From Shimia aestuarii (GTDB lineage: Bacteria; Pseudomonadota; Alphaproteobacteria; Rhodobacterales; Rhodobacteraceae), in assembly GCF_900114635.1 (NCBI RefSeq), contig NZ_FOTQ01000001.1, positions 992,001-1,056,000 of the forward strand: a DNA stretch of 64,000 nucleotides, read 5' to 3'. Below the pieces are notes generated by a model. It did not search any database, was not told the origin of the DNA, and worked only from the letters and a program-made list of their open reading frames with translations. Each line of letters begins with the position of its first letter. Position 1 is the stretch's first letter. Shown piece after piece: positions 45,368-53,594 of the stretch. The position numbers and the translations under genes were made by a program.

Positions 45368-46537
45368 ATGCGATTTCTCCCCCTTCTCGCCGCGCTTGTC
45401 CTGAGCGCGGGTGCGGCCACGGCCAAGGCGCCCTGCGGCGGGTCATTCAACAGCTTTGTCGACGGACTCAAGAAAGAGGCCATTTCAAAGGGGCATTCCA
45501 AGTCTACGGTGGACAAGTTCTTTGCCAGCGCACGCTTTGACCAGAAAACCATCAACGCGGACCGCGCCCAGGGCGTGTTCCAGATGCCATTCCTCGATTT
45601 TTCGCAGCGCCTGATCAGCCAGAACCGGATCGACAACGGGCGCCGCAAATCGAAACAATATGACGCTGTTTTCCGCCAGATCGAACGCCAATACGGTGTC
45701 TCGCGCGGCGTGCTTCTGGCGTTCTGGGCGTTCGAAACCGACTATGGTGCGTTTCAGGGCAACTTCAACACGCTGAACTCGCTGGTGACGCTGTCGCATG
45801 ACTGCCGCCGACCCGATCTTTTCCGCCCACAGGTGTTTGCGGCGCTCGAACTTTATGAACGCGGCGATTTCAGCCCCACCAAGACCACGGGCGCCTGGGC
45901 GGGTGAAATCGGCATGGTCCAGATGCTGCCGGCCGACATTATCGAGAACGGTGTGGACGGCGACGGCGACGGTGAAGTCAATCTCAAGACCTCCGCCCCG
46001 GATGCGCTGATGTCTGGTGCCCAGATGCTCAGCCACCTCGGATGGCGCAAGAACGAACCGTGGCTTCAGGAGGTCGACGTTCCGCAAAACCTCGACTGGG
46101 CGAAATCCGGGCTTGATCACCAGATGAACGCCCGCGACTGGGCGAAACAGGGCGTGAAACCACGCTATGGAAACCTTCCGAACCTGCCCGCCTCGCTATT
46201 GCTGCCACAGGGGCGCAAGGGTCCGGCCTTCCTCGCCTATCCCAACTACCGCGTCTATTTCGAGTGGAACAAAAGCTTTGTCTACGTGACCACCGCCGCC
46301 TATTTTGCGACCCGGCTCGAAGGCGCGCCGCGCTATGATGCGGGCAATCCCGACCCCGCGCTCTCAGGCAACCAGATGAAACAGCTTCAGAAGAAGCTCA
46401 AGGCGCGCGGCCATGACGTCGGCAAGGTGGACGGCATCCTCGGCAAGCTGACCCGCGCCGCCGTGCAAAAGGAACAGATCCGCCTTGGCTTGCCCGCCGA
46501 CGCCTGGCCCACCACGGCGCTTCTCAACAAGCTCTAA
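45368..46537 (+). CDS. lytic murein transglycosylase with C-terminal peptidoglycan-binding domain
   Basis: Exported protein of 389 residues. Signal peptide about 1-19 (ending AATAKA). The MltB-like catalytic part has the Glu in FWAFETDYGAFQGNFNTLNSL and GEIGMVQMLPADIIENGVDGDGDG. The C-terminal PG-binding_1 domain is at about 325-389 (GNQMKQLQKKLKARGHDVGKVDG). It cleaves glycan strands to 1,6-anhydro products. The ribosome site lies in a hairpin. Confidence 0.9.
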   Translation: MRFLPLLAALVLSAGAATAKAPCGGSFNSFVDGLKKEAISKGHSKSTVDKFFASARFDQKTINADRAQGVFQMPFLDFSQRLISQNRIDNGRRKSKQYDAVFRQIERQYGVSRGVLLAFWAFETDYGAFQGNFNTLNSLVTLSHDCRRPDLFRPQVFAALELYERGDFSPTKTTGAWAGEIGMVQMLPADIIENGVDGDGDGEVNLKTSAPDALMSGAQMLSHLGWRKNEPWLQEVDVPQNLDWAKSGLDHQMNARDWAKQGVKPRYGNLPNLPASLLLPQGRKGPAFLAYPNYRVYFEWNKSFVYVTTAAYFATRLEGAPRYDAGNPDPALSGNQMKQLQKKLKARGHDVGKVDGILGKLTRAAVQKEQIRLGLPADAWPTTALLNKL

Positions 46538-46540
46538 GTC

Positions 46541-46891
46541 TCACGGTCTGACCGGGAACCGTTCGCCGTTTTCGGTCAGCACCACCAGCCGCCCGCCATT
46601 CTCGACAATCCGATCACAGCGCTCGACTCCGGTCACGAAGGTCACGCAGACCTTGCTGTCCGCCGCTGCCTTCCAATAGCCGTACCAGATACCGCCACCG
46701 CCATAGGTGTAGTTGTATTTGCCATCCGCCTCGTAGACGGATTTCCCGTCGTCAAAGAAGACCAGCGTCTGACCGGAAAGCCGCGCCTGCAATCCAGCCT
46801 GATCAAACAGGACGTCGCCATCGCGCATCTTCCAGTTCTGCGCCATGACCGGGCCTGCCCCCAGCGCCGCCACAAGCAACCATCTCACCAT
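46541..46891 (-). CDS. secreted hypothetical protein
   Basis: Protein of 116 residues with a clear signal peptide (about 1-17, ending GPVMA) and a mature part rich in Gly/Tyr (YNYTYGGGGIWYGYW) and with two Cys (CVTFVTGVERC) that may form a disulfide. CAGGAGG stands before the ATG at 46891. I recognise no family. Convergent with the transglycosylase gene, three bases apart. Confidence 0.65.
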   Translation of the reverse strand: MVRWLLVAALGAGPVMAQNWKMRDGDVLFDQAGLQARLSGQTLVFFDDGKSVYEADGKYNYTYGGGGIWYGYWKAAADSKVCVTFVTGVERCDRIVENGGRLVVLTENGERFPVRP

Positions 46892-46965
46892 GCCACGTCC
46901 TCCTGCCGGACAGACTAGCCCGACAGACGCACACACAAGCCTCACAAAAGAGTGACCCGCCCCGC

Positions 46966-47035
46966 ACTTTCTTTTTCCAAAAATACCCCGGGGAATCGCG
47001 GCTCTGCCGCGATGGGGAAGCGCCCCCAACCCCGC
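46966..47035 (+). repeat. REP-like intergenic element, copy D
   Basis: Core TTTTTCCAAAAATACCCC then a perfect 8-bp hairpin, ATCGCGGC (46995-47002) / GCCGCGAT (47006-47013), and a GGGG/CCCCC pair. Sits between the secreted protein gene and the end of smc. Confidence 0.55.
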
Positions 47036-50000
47036 TCAGGCGACCAGCGTCTCCGCCGCTTTGAGATCGACCGACACAAGCTGTGACACACCCTGCTCCG
47101 CCATGGTCACCCCGAAAAGACGATCCATGCGCGCCATTGTCACCGCGTGGTGGGTGATGATCAGGAAACGCGTGTTGGTGCGGCGACACATCTCGTCCAG
47201 AAGGTCGCAGAACCGCGTGACGTTCGCGTCATCCAGCGGCGCGTCCACCTCGTCAAGCACACAGATCGGCGCCGGGTTGGCAAGGAACACCGCAAAGATC
47301 AGCGCCATCGCCGTCAGGGTCTGCTCCCCCCCCGACAACAGCGACAGGGTCGACAGTTTCTTGCCCGGCGGCTGACACATGATCTCAAGCCCGGCTTCAA
47401 GCGGGTCGTCGCTTTCCACCAGTACAAGATTGGCCTCACCGCCGCCAAACAGGTGGCGGAACAACAGGCCAAAGTTCGAATTCACCTGCTCAAACGCTGT
47501 CAGCAATCGTTCCCGCCCTTCGCGGTTCAGGCTGGCAATCCCGTTGCGCAGGGTGCGGATCGCCTCTTCCAGATCGGCTTTTTCAGTGACCAGCGTATCG
47601 TGCTCTTCCTGCACTTCCTTGGCGTCCTCCTCGGCGCGCAAGTTCACCGCACCAAGGCTGTCGCGTTGCCGTTTGAGCCGGTTCACATCCGCCTCGATGC
47701 TGGCTGAATCCGGCATCTGGTCCGGATCGACATCCAGCCGTTCCAAAAGCGCGGCGGGGCCGACCTCCTGCTCTTCCATGATCCGCTCAGCAGCATAAGC
47801 CACGGTTTCGCGCGCCGCATCTGCGCGCGCTTCGGAGCGGGCGCGTGCCTCACGTGCTTCGCTGGCCGCGCGCTCGGCATCACGTTCGGCATGCTCCGCT
47901 TCCCGCAGCGCGGCTTCCGCCTCGGCCAGCGTGTCGGCCGCCTTGCGCCGGCGCGCTTCGGCCTCTTCGATCGCGTCCGTCAGCTCCTCGCGCTTGGCGG
48001 CAATCTCTTCGGGCGCGCTTCCGGCTTCGGCCAGTTCCTCTTCCGACGTTTCCTTGCGCTCGGCCAGCTCACCCATGCGTTTTTCAGCCGTTTCCAGACG
48101 ATGCCGCCAACCGCTGATTTCCTTGGTCACCTCCTGTGACCGCTTGAGCCGGGCCTCGCCTTCGCGGCGCACCTCGTCATGGGCTGAGCGGCGCGACATC
48201 ATCATGATGCGCGCGGCCTCGACCGTCATCTTCACGTCCTCGACGTCCTGACGTGCCTTGTCGAGATCCCCCAGATCGTCCAGCCCGCGCTCGGCCTCAA
48301 GCACCTGCGCACGCGCCGACATCGCCTCTTCTTCGTGGCGGGTCACGGCCAGCCCCAGCGATTCGAGCCGCCCTTCGGCCAGGTTGCGATCCGCTTCGGC
48401 ACGGCTCAGCGCGCGATTGGCATCGGCCACCGCCTTGTCCGCCTCGCGCCGGGCCAGACGCGCGGCCTTGTCGACCTCGGCCAGATCACGTAGGCGCATC
48501 TGCAGGGTCTCATGCGCCTGAACGGCACCATCCGCGCGGGCCGTGGCCTGTGCCATGGACTGCTTCAACTCTTCCAAACGGTTGAGCTGTTGCAGGCGCA
48601 GCGCCGCAGCGCTTGGGGCGTCTTCCGCCCATGCGCGATACCCGTCCCAGCGCCACAAATCGCCTTCGAGCGACACCAGTCGCTGCCCCGGCTTCAACAT
48701 GGGCTGCAAACGCGGCGCGTCTTCGCTTGAGGCCAGTCCGATCTGACTCATTCGCCGTTCCAGAACCTCGGGCACCGACACGTGCTGCACCAGCGACGTG
48801 ACCCCGTCTGGCAAGGGTTGATCCTCGGGATAAGGCGGCAGCACGTACCAGCCAGAGGGGCCATCCTCGTCCACCTCGGGCGCGCGCAGATCATCCGCCA
48901 TCGCCGCACCCAGCGCCTTCTCAAAGCCCTGCTGGACCTGAAGCCGATCAAGAATCTGCCCGCCTTCGGCGGTATCACGCTCGACCAGCTTGGCCAGCGC
49001 CGTGGTCTCGGCCCGAAGCGCGTTCAGCTCGCCCTCGGCCTCCGAACGTTCGGCGCGGGCATCGGCCTCGCGTGCCTGCGTTTCGGCGCGTTCCTCTTCG
49101 GTCGCGGCCAGCCGTTCCTCGGCAGCCTGCGCCGCCTCGATGGCCTCTTCCTCGGCCTCGCGCGCATGCTCAAGCTCCTTGGCAGACCGCTCCAGCGCTT
49201 CCCGAGACTCGGCCACGGCGGCGCGCGCCTTTTCGGCTTCGGTCTCGCTCTTGGCCTGGGTCTTGCGGCTGTCCTCCAGCAAACGATGCGCCGACTGGTG
49301 CCGGGCAGCAAGCCGCGCCACGTCCTCGGTCAGCTGTGCCAGTTCCGATTCGCGCTCCTGCAGCACGCTCGCCGCCTCGCGCGCTTCGTCCGCGGCCGCT
49401 TCGAGACGCTCGGCGTGGCCTTCCCCGGCCTTGGCGAGTTCGCGTTGTTCCCATTCGAGCCGCTCGATGGTCTCGCCCGCGTCCCGGTTCAACCCGGCCT
49501 CGCGTTCCATGTCGTGGGCCAGTTGCACGATACGGTTCTTCAGCGTCTCGATGATCTGGAGCGCGTGGGCTTCCTGATCGTTGAGCGTGTCGCGCTGTAC
49601 CTGCAGGCGCTGCAGAACGGCGGCGGCGATAGCCTCTTCCTCGCGCAAGGGCGGCAGGGCTTCATCCCGCACCACCCGTGCCTTGGCGGCGGCGCGCGCC
49701 GCGCCTTCGGCCTGTGCGGCGGCGGTGGTGCGCTCGCGCAATTCGTCATCCGCCCTGGCGCGTGCCTCGTCCGCTTCTTTCCAGCGACGATAGAGCAACA
49801 GTCCCTCGGACTGACGCAGTTCCTCGCCAATCGCGCGGTAGCGGGCGGCCTGCCGGGCCTGCCGCGCAAGTTGCGCCAGCTGGTTGGCCAGCTGCTCGAT
49901 CACATCATCGACGCGCGCCAGATTGGTTTCGGCGCCCTTGAGCTTGAGCTCCGCCTCGTGGCGACGTTGGTACAGGCCCGAGATCCCGGCCGCTTCCTCT

Positions 50001-50491
50001 AGGATGCGACGGCGGTTCTTGGGCTTGGCGTTGATCAGCTCCGCGATCTGACCCTGCCGGACAAGCGCCGGAGAATGCGCCCCGGTCGAGGCATCGGCAA
50101 AGAGCATCTGCACATCGCGCGCGCGCACGTCCTTGGAGTTGACCTTGTAGGCGCTGCCCACGTCCCGCGTGATGCGGCGCACGATCTCAAGGCTGTCTTC
50201 GTCGTTGAATCCTGCAGGCGCGAGCCGTTCCGAGTTGTCCAGAAGCAGGTTCACCTCGGCGAAGTTACGCGCCGGACGGGTTGCGGCCCCGGCAAAGATC
50301 ACGTCCTCCATGCCGCCGCCCCGCATCGCCGTCGGACGGTTTTCCCCCATGACCCAGCGCAGCGCCTCCAACAGGTTGGATTTGCCACAGCCGTTCGGCC
50401 CGACAACCCCGGTCAGACCATCCGCAATGATCAGGTCGGTCGGATCGACAAAGCTCTTGAAGCCGTTGAGTCTGAGTTTCGAAAAGCGCAA
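47036..50491 (-). CDS. smc: chromosome segregation ATPase SMC
   Basis: Structural maintenance of chromosomes protein of 1151 residues. Walker A is GPNGCGKSN near residue 30, with VDPTDLIIADGL before it. Long coiled coils flank a hinge at about 500-640 (QQGFEKALGAAMADDL). The C-terminal signature LLSGGEQTLTAMAL and Walker B CVLDEVDAPLDD close the ATPase. I favour the TTG at 50491 (LRFSKLRLNGFKSF), which has AGGAG 11 bases upstream. A TTG at 50524 is the alternative. Both are non-ATG. Confidence 0.94.
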   Translation of the reverse strand: MRFSKLRLNGFKSFVDPTDLIIADGLTGVVGPNGCGKSNLLEALRWVMGENRPTAMRGGGMEDVIFAGAATRPARNFAEVNLLLDNSERLAPAGFNDEDSLEIVRRITRDVGSAYKVNSKDVRARDVQMLFADASTGAHSPALVRQGQIAELINAKPKNRRRILEEAAGISGLYQRRHEAELKLKGAETNLARVDDVIEQLANQLAQLARQARQAARYRAIGEELRQSEGLLLYRRWKEADEARARADDELRERTTAAAQAEGAARAAAKARVVRDEALPPLREEEAIAAAVLQRLQVQRDTLNDQEAHALQIIETLKNRIVQLAHDMEREAGLNRDAGETIERLEWEQRELAKAGEGHAERLEAAADEAREAASVLQERESELAQLTEDVARLAARHQSAHRLLEDSRKTQAKSETEAEKARAAVAESREALERSAKELEHAREAEEEAIEAAQAAEERLAATEEERAETQAREADARAERSEAEGELNALRAETTALAKLVERDTAEGGQILDRLQVQQGFEKALGAAMADDLRAPEVDEDGPSGWYVLPPYPEDQPLPDGVTSLVQHVSVPEVLERRMSQIGLASSEDAPRLQPMLKPGQRLVSLEGDLWRWDGYRAWAEDAPSAAALRLQQLNRLEELKQSMAQATARADGAVQAHETLQMRLRDLAEVDKAARLARREADKAVADANRALSRAEADRNLAEGRLESLGLAVTRHEEEAMSARAQVLEAERGLDDLGDLDKARQDVEDVKMTVEAARIMMMSRRSAHDEVRREGEARLKRSQEVTKEISGWRHRLETAEKRMGELAERKETSEEELAEAGSAPEEIAAKREELTDAIEEAEARRRKAADTLAEAEAALREAEHAERDAERAASEAREARARSEARADAARETVAYAAERIMEEQEVGPAALLERLDVDPDQMPDSASIEADVNRLKRQRDSLGAVNLRAEEDAKEVQEEHDTLVTEKADLEEAIRTLRNGIASLNREGRERLLTAFEQVNSNFGLLFRHLFGGGEANLVLVESDDPLEAGLEIMCQPPGKKLSTLSLLSGGEQTLTAMALIFAVFLANPAPICVLDEVDAPLDDANVTRFCDLLDEMCRRTNTRFLIITHHAVTMARMDRLFGVTMAEQGVSQLVSVDLKAAETLVA

Positions 50492-50524
50492 AAGGCGGAC
50501 GTCTCCTGATTCCGGGTTCGGCAA

Positions 50525-50705
50525 GTCTGCAAACTCGCCCCCCCGCGAGTCAACGCCAAACCACTGAATGTGGCGACAGACCGCCAGTTATCCACAAGAT
50601 ATTGAAGAACGCCGCCAGATTGCAATTTCGCCACAGGCCGTTTTGGCGCATGCATGCGTCGGAATCTGCCTTGACCAGCAGGGGCAGGACAGTCCAAACA
50701 GGAAG
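50525..50705. other. intergenic region upstream of smc and of the cobalamin riboswitch
   Basis: About 180 bases without a gene. It includes one perfect DnaA-box sequence TTATCCACA (50588-50596) and the divergent promoters for smc (leftwards) and cbtBA (rightwards). Confidence 0.5.
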
Positions 50706-50892
50706 GGTACGGTTTCTGCGGGTGCTCAATGGCATCCAAGGATGAAATGGGAATGCGGAAACGGGCTTACGCCCCAAGCCGCAGCCGCCCCCGCGACTGT
50801 AAGCGGCGAGCGCGCGTTCAATACCACTGGAGCCCCGGCTCTGGGAAGGGAATGCACCGCGTTGACCCGCAAGCCAGGAGACCAGCCGTGCG
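50706..50892 (+). ncRNA. cobalamin (B12) riboswitch
   Basis: Leader RNA with the recognisable B12-element pieces in order: a GGGTGCTC P2-like start, AAGCCGCAGCCGCCCCCGCGACTGTAAGCGG with the conserved GACTGTAAGC, then ACCACTGGAGCC, GGGAAGG, and the closing box AGCCAGGAGACC before cbtB. It is expected to lower cbtBA expression when adenosylcobalamin is plentiful. The exact ends are approximate. Confidence 0.85.
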
Positions 50893-50943
50893 CAACGCAA
50901 CCCCAATCGCCCGTCGGGTGTGACGGGAAAGGAGACTAGGACC

Positions 50944-51114
50944 ATGACGACCCAAACCGCATCTTTCGCCGCCGCCAAAACCCACGGCCTCGCCTTCATC
51001 CTGGCGATGACTGTTGGTGTTGCCCTGCTGACCGTTTCGGGAATGGCGCAGGCCACCGTGCTGCATGACGCCGCCCACGATCAGCGTCACGCGATGGCAT
51101 TCCCCTGCCACTAA
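50944..51114 (+). CDS. cbtB: cobalt transporter subunit CbtB
   Basis: Small membrane protein of 56 residues. One transmembrane helix at about 15-36 and a C-terminal histidine-rich metal site HDAAHDQRHAMAFPCH, typical of CbtB. Strong ribosome site AAGGAGA upstream. Placed just after the riboswitch and 21 bases before cbtA. Confidence 0.85.
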   Translation: MTTQTASFAAAKTHGLAFILAMTVGVALLTVSGMAQATVLHDAAHDQRHAMAFPCH

Positions 51115-51135
51115 GCAGGCGCCTGTCGTAAGACA

Positions 51136-51822
51136 ATGACCAAAAATCTGTTATCCAGCGCCGTGTTCGCTGGCCTGATTGCAGGGCTGATCGCAGCCCT
51201 GCTTCAGTTCGTTTTTGTCATCCCGCTTCTGCTGGAGGGCGAACTTTATGAATCCGGTCAACGGGTGCATTTCCTTGTTGACGGCATGACCCAGTCCGAA
51301 AAGGGCGGGCCCGGCCTTGGCAATGAATGGGGACGTCACCTGATGACCGTGGCGTTCAATGTCGTGACCTATACCGGCTACGGCCTTTTGCTTGTGGCGG
51401 CGATGGGCTTTGCCCGGGAACGCACCGGGCTGCAGATCACCGTGCAGAATGGTCTGATCTGGGGTCTGTGTGGCTTTATCGCCGTGCAACTGGCCCCGGC
51501 GATGGGCCTGCCGCCGGAACTGCCCGGTACGCCCGCCGCCGAAGTGGCCCCGCGACAGGTCTGGTGGATCGGCACGATCCTTGCCACGGCGATTGGCCTT
51601 GCGCTGATTGCCTTTGGCAGGGGTGTTCTTGTCCACGCTGTTGCCCTGTTGTTGATCCTGATGCCGCACCTGTTTGGCGCGCCGCATCTGGACACCTATT
51701 TCGGCATCGCCCCGCCCGAGCTTTCGGCCGAGTTCGCCACGATCTCGCTGGGTGTGGCTGCCGTGGGTTGGTGCCTGCTGGGGTATTTCAGCGCCTATTT
51801 CCTCGCCCGCGGCGAAGACTAG
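51136..51822 (+). CDS. cbtA: cobalt transporter CbtA
   Basis: Membrane protein of 228 residues with about six helices (about 8-30, 73-92, 104-125, 145-190, 200-222). The AGLIAGLIAALLQFVFVIPLLLEGELYES start and AHLFGAP-like part (LMPHLFGAPHLD) match CbtA. Takes up Co2+ for B12 synthesis under riboswitch control. Confidence 0.87.
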   Translation: MTKNLLSSAVFAGLIAGLIAALLQFVFVIPLLLEGELYESGQRVHFLVDGMTQSEKGGPGLGNEWGRHLMTVAFNVVTYTGYGLLLVAAMGFARERTGLQITVQNGLIWGLCGFIAVQLAPAMGLPPELPGTPAAEVAPRQVWWIGTILATAIGLALIAFGRGVLVHAVALLLILMPHLFGAPHLDTYFGIAPPELSAEFATISLGVAAVGWCLLGYFSAYFLARGED

Positions 51823-51846
51823 GAACCACACAAGACAACCAAGAAC

Positions 51847-51878
51847 AAAGCCCAACCGGAGCAACCCGGTTGGGCTTT
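51847..51878. terminator. strong bidirectional terminator after cbtA
   Basis: Perfect 13-bp stem AAAGCCCAACCGG (51847-51859) / CCGGTTGGGCTTT (51866-51878), 6-base loop, then TTCTTTG. Between convergent cbtA and the cytochrome gene. Confidence 0.9.
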
Positions 51879-51894
51879 TTCTTTGTCACGCCGA

Positions 51895-53517
51895 TTACTC
51901 TGCGCGGCGGAGCCAATCCAAGCGGATGTCATGCGTATAGCGGAACTCCGGCGGCAGGGTCGGCGCGGTCGAGCTGTCGATCTCGGCATGCACATTGACC
52001 GGCGGCTTGATCGTGGCATCGCGCCCGAACAGAAAACTCTGCTCTTGGACAATCACGCGATAGGCCTTGTTCATCGCGAGCGCGCGCTCCGCGCTTGGCG
52101 TGATCAGGTCGTAGACACTGCGCCCCTGCATCGCCGCGTGATCGACCTGTCCATTCGCATCGAACCAGCGCGCGCGCATCTCGTCGTTTGAGCGGAACTC
52201 GTCCGCCCCGCCCGCACGCTCAAGATAGGTCGCAATCTCTCCGCGTGCCTGACCCCGGTTTGGCACATCCTGCATCAATCTGAGGTCGATATAGCCCCAG
52301 CCCTCGGCACCGGGAAGCTTGCGCGGAAAGGCCCATGTCTGATCCAGCGTCGCCCCAACCGAGGCATGACAACCCCGGCAAAACAGCTGTTCCTCGTCGG
52401 TTTGGGGCCGCAGATCCCCGTTGGCATCCTCGATGAAGCCCAGCAGGGTCCAGCCAAACCCGGTATCCATACCGCGATCCCCAAGGTCGATATATCGGGG
52501 CAGGTTCTCGTCCAGCTTCTCCTGATTTTCATTGCCATAAAGCGAGGCCAGCGCCGGGGCGGTATAGAGCCGCGACTTCACCATGTAGCGCAACTCCTTC
52601 ATGCGCCGTGGCACATGAATTGCCCCATTCTCGCCCACACCGACATAACGCACGGAATGCAGGAACTCGGTACCTTCGGGGTAGAGCATCCGATGCACAG
52701 GCTGATCCGACGCCGCGCCCAGAAACCTGTCGCGCCGCAGGATTTTGCCGGTCTTGCCCAGCACGCCATCGCCGTCGATATCCGCGCCAATCGCCCCCTC
52801 GTCCACCATCGGCAGGGTGGTGTCTTCAAAGTCCTGAAACGCCATTTCCAAAAGCGCGAGATTGGCCATGTAGACGTCCCGCGACTCGGCGCCGTTTTCA
52901 TCGGTGTAGAAGGGCGCAGGCAGGCGGATCAGCACATCATCGGTCGACCCGTTTGACGGCCAGAAGGTCGATGGCTGAGGTTTGTAGACAAAGGCCACCC
53001 ACCACGATCCGTCCCGCGCCAGCCCATGTTCATCAAAGGCCCCCGCACCCGCTCCATAATCCGCAAGGTCCGGCATCCAGCCCTGCCAGTCCCGCGCGGC
53101 AAGGCGCGCAGGCAGCGCATCGTAATTGTCCTGATTGATATAGGCGAGGACGTCTTCATCCGGCATCGCCGCCACCGCCTCGGTGCGATCGACAAACAGG
53201 TTGGTCCAGTGGTTCACCAGCGCTGCGTCGGAAAAGGCGTATTCCTGCTGCAGCGACCCGTCGCCCATATAGTTGGGTCGCGCGCTGTCCTCATAGCTCT
53301 GATGGCAGACGTAACAAGGGTTATGCTTGCCCTCGATCCGCGTGTAACACATCGGCGGCACCGGCGCTTCGGGGTTGTAGCGCCGCCCGACAGCGGCCAG
53401 CTCCTCAGAGGCGGGCCGGGCCTGCATCAAGGCCGCGCTGTCCATGCTGGCAAGGTCGGACCCCGCCCACGCGGGCGCGGTCAACAGAAGGCAAAGAGGG
53501 ACTGAAAGAGCTCTCAT
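51895..53517 (-). CDS. large exported diheme cytochrome c-like protein
   Basis: Protein of 540 residues. Signal peptide about 1-18 (ending APAWA). Heme c sites are Cys68/Cys71/His72 (CYVCH) and Cys380/Cys383/His384 (CRGCH). The region between has no family I can name. MCYTRIEGKHNPCYVCHQSY and GFGWTLLGFIEDANGDLRPQ are visible. Start MRALSVPLCLLLTAPAWA (53517). Downstream of the DUF839 gene on the same strand, 77 bases apart. May be an electron-transfer or sensor cytochrome. Confidence 0.8.
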   Translation of the reverse strand: MRALSVPLCLLLTAPAWAGSDLASMDSAALMQARPASEELAAVGRRYNPEAPVPPMCYTRIEGKHNPCYVCHQSYEDSARPNYMGDGSLQQEYAFSDAALVNHWTNLFVDRTEAVAAMPDEDVLAYINQDNYDALPARLAARDWQGWMPDLADYGAGAGAFDEHGLARDGSWWVAFVYKPQPSTFWPSNGSTDDVLIRLPAPFYTDENGAESRDVYMANLALLEMAFQDFEDTTLPMVDEGAIGADIDGDGVLGKTGKILRRDRFLGAASDQPVHRMLYPEGTEFLHSVRYVGVGENGAIHVPRRMKELRYMVKSRLYTAPALASLYGNENQEKLDENLPRYIDLGDRGMDTGFGWTLLGFIEDANGDLRPQTDEEQLFCRGCHASVGATLDQTWAFPRKLPGAEGWGYIDLRLMQDVPNRGQARGEIATYLERAGGADEFRSNDEMRARWFDANGQVDHAAMQGRSVYDLITPSAERALAMNKAYRVIVQEQSFLFGRDATIKPPVNVHAEIDSSTAPTLPPEFRYTHDIRLDWLRRAE

Positions 53518-53594
53518 CGTGGCGCGTCCTTGATTGTGCAGACGGGGCGGCTCGCCTGAGCCACCCCGACAGGTCGTTTCCCCTGAGCCACGGC

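Noticed and set aside
50588-50596. Replication origin
   Set aside because: Only one DnaA box and no AT-rich unwinding element or dnaA gene.
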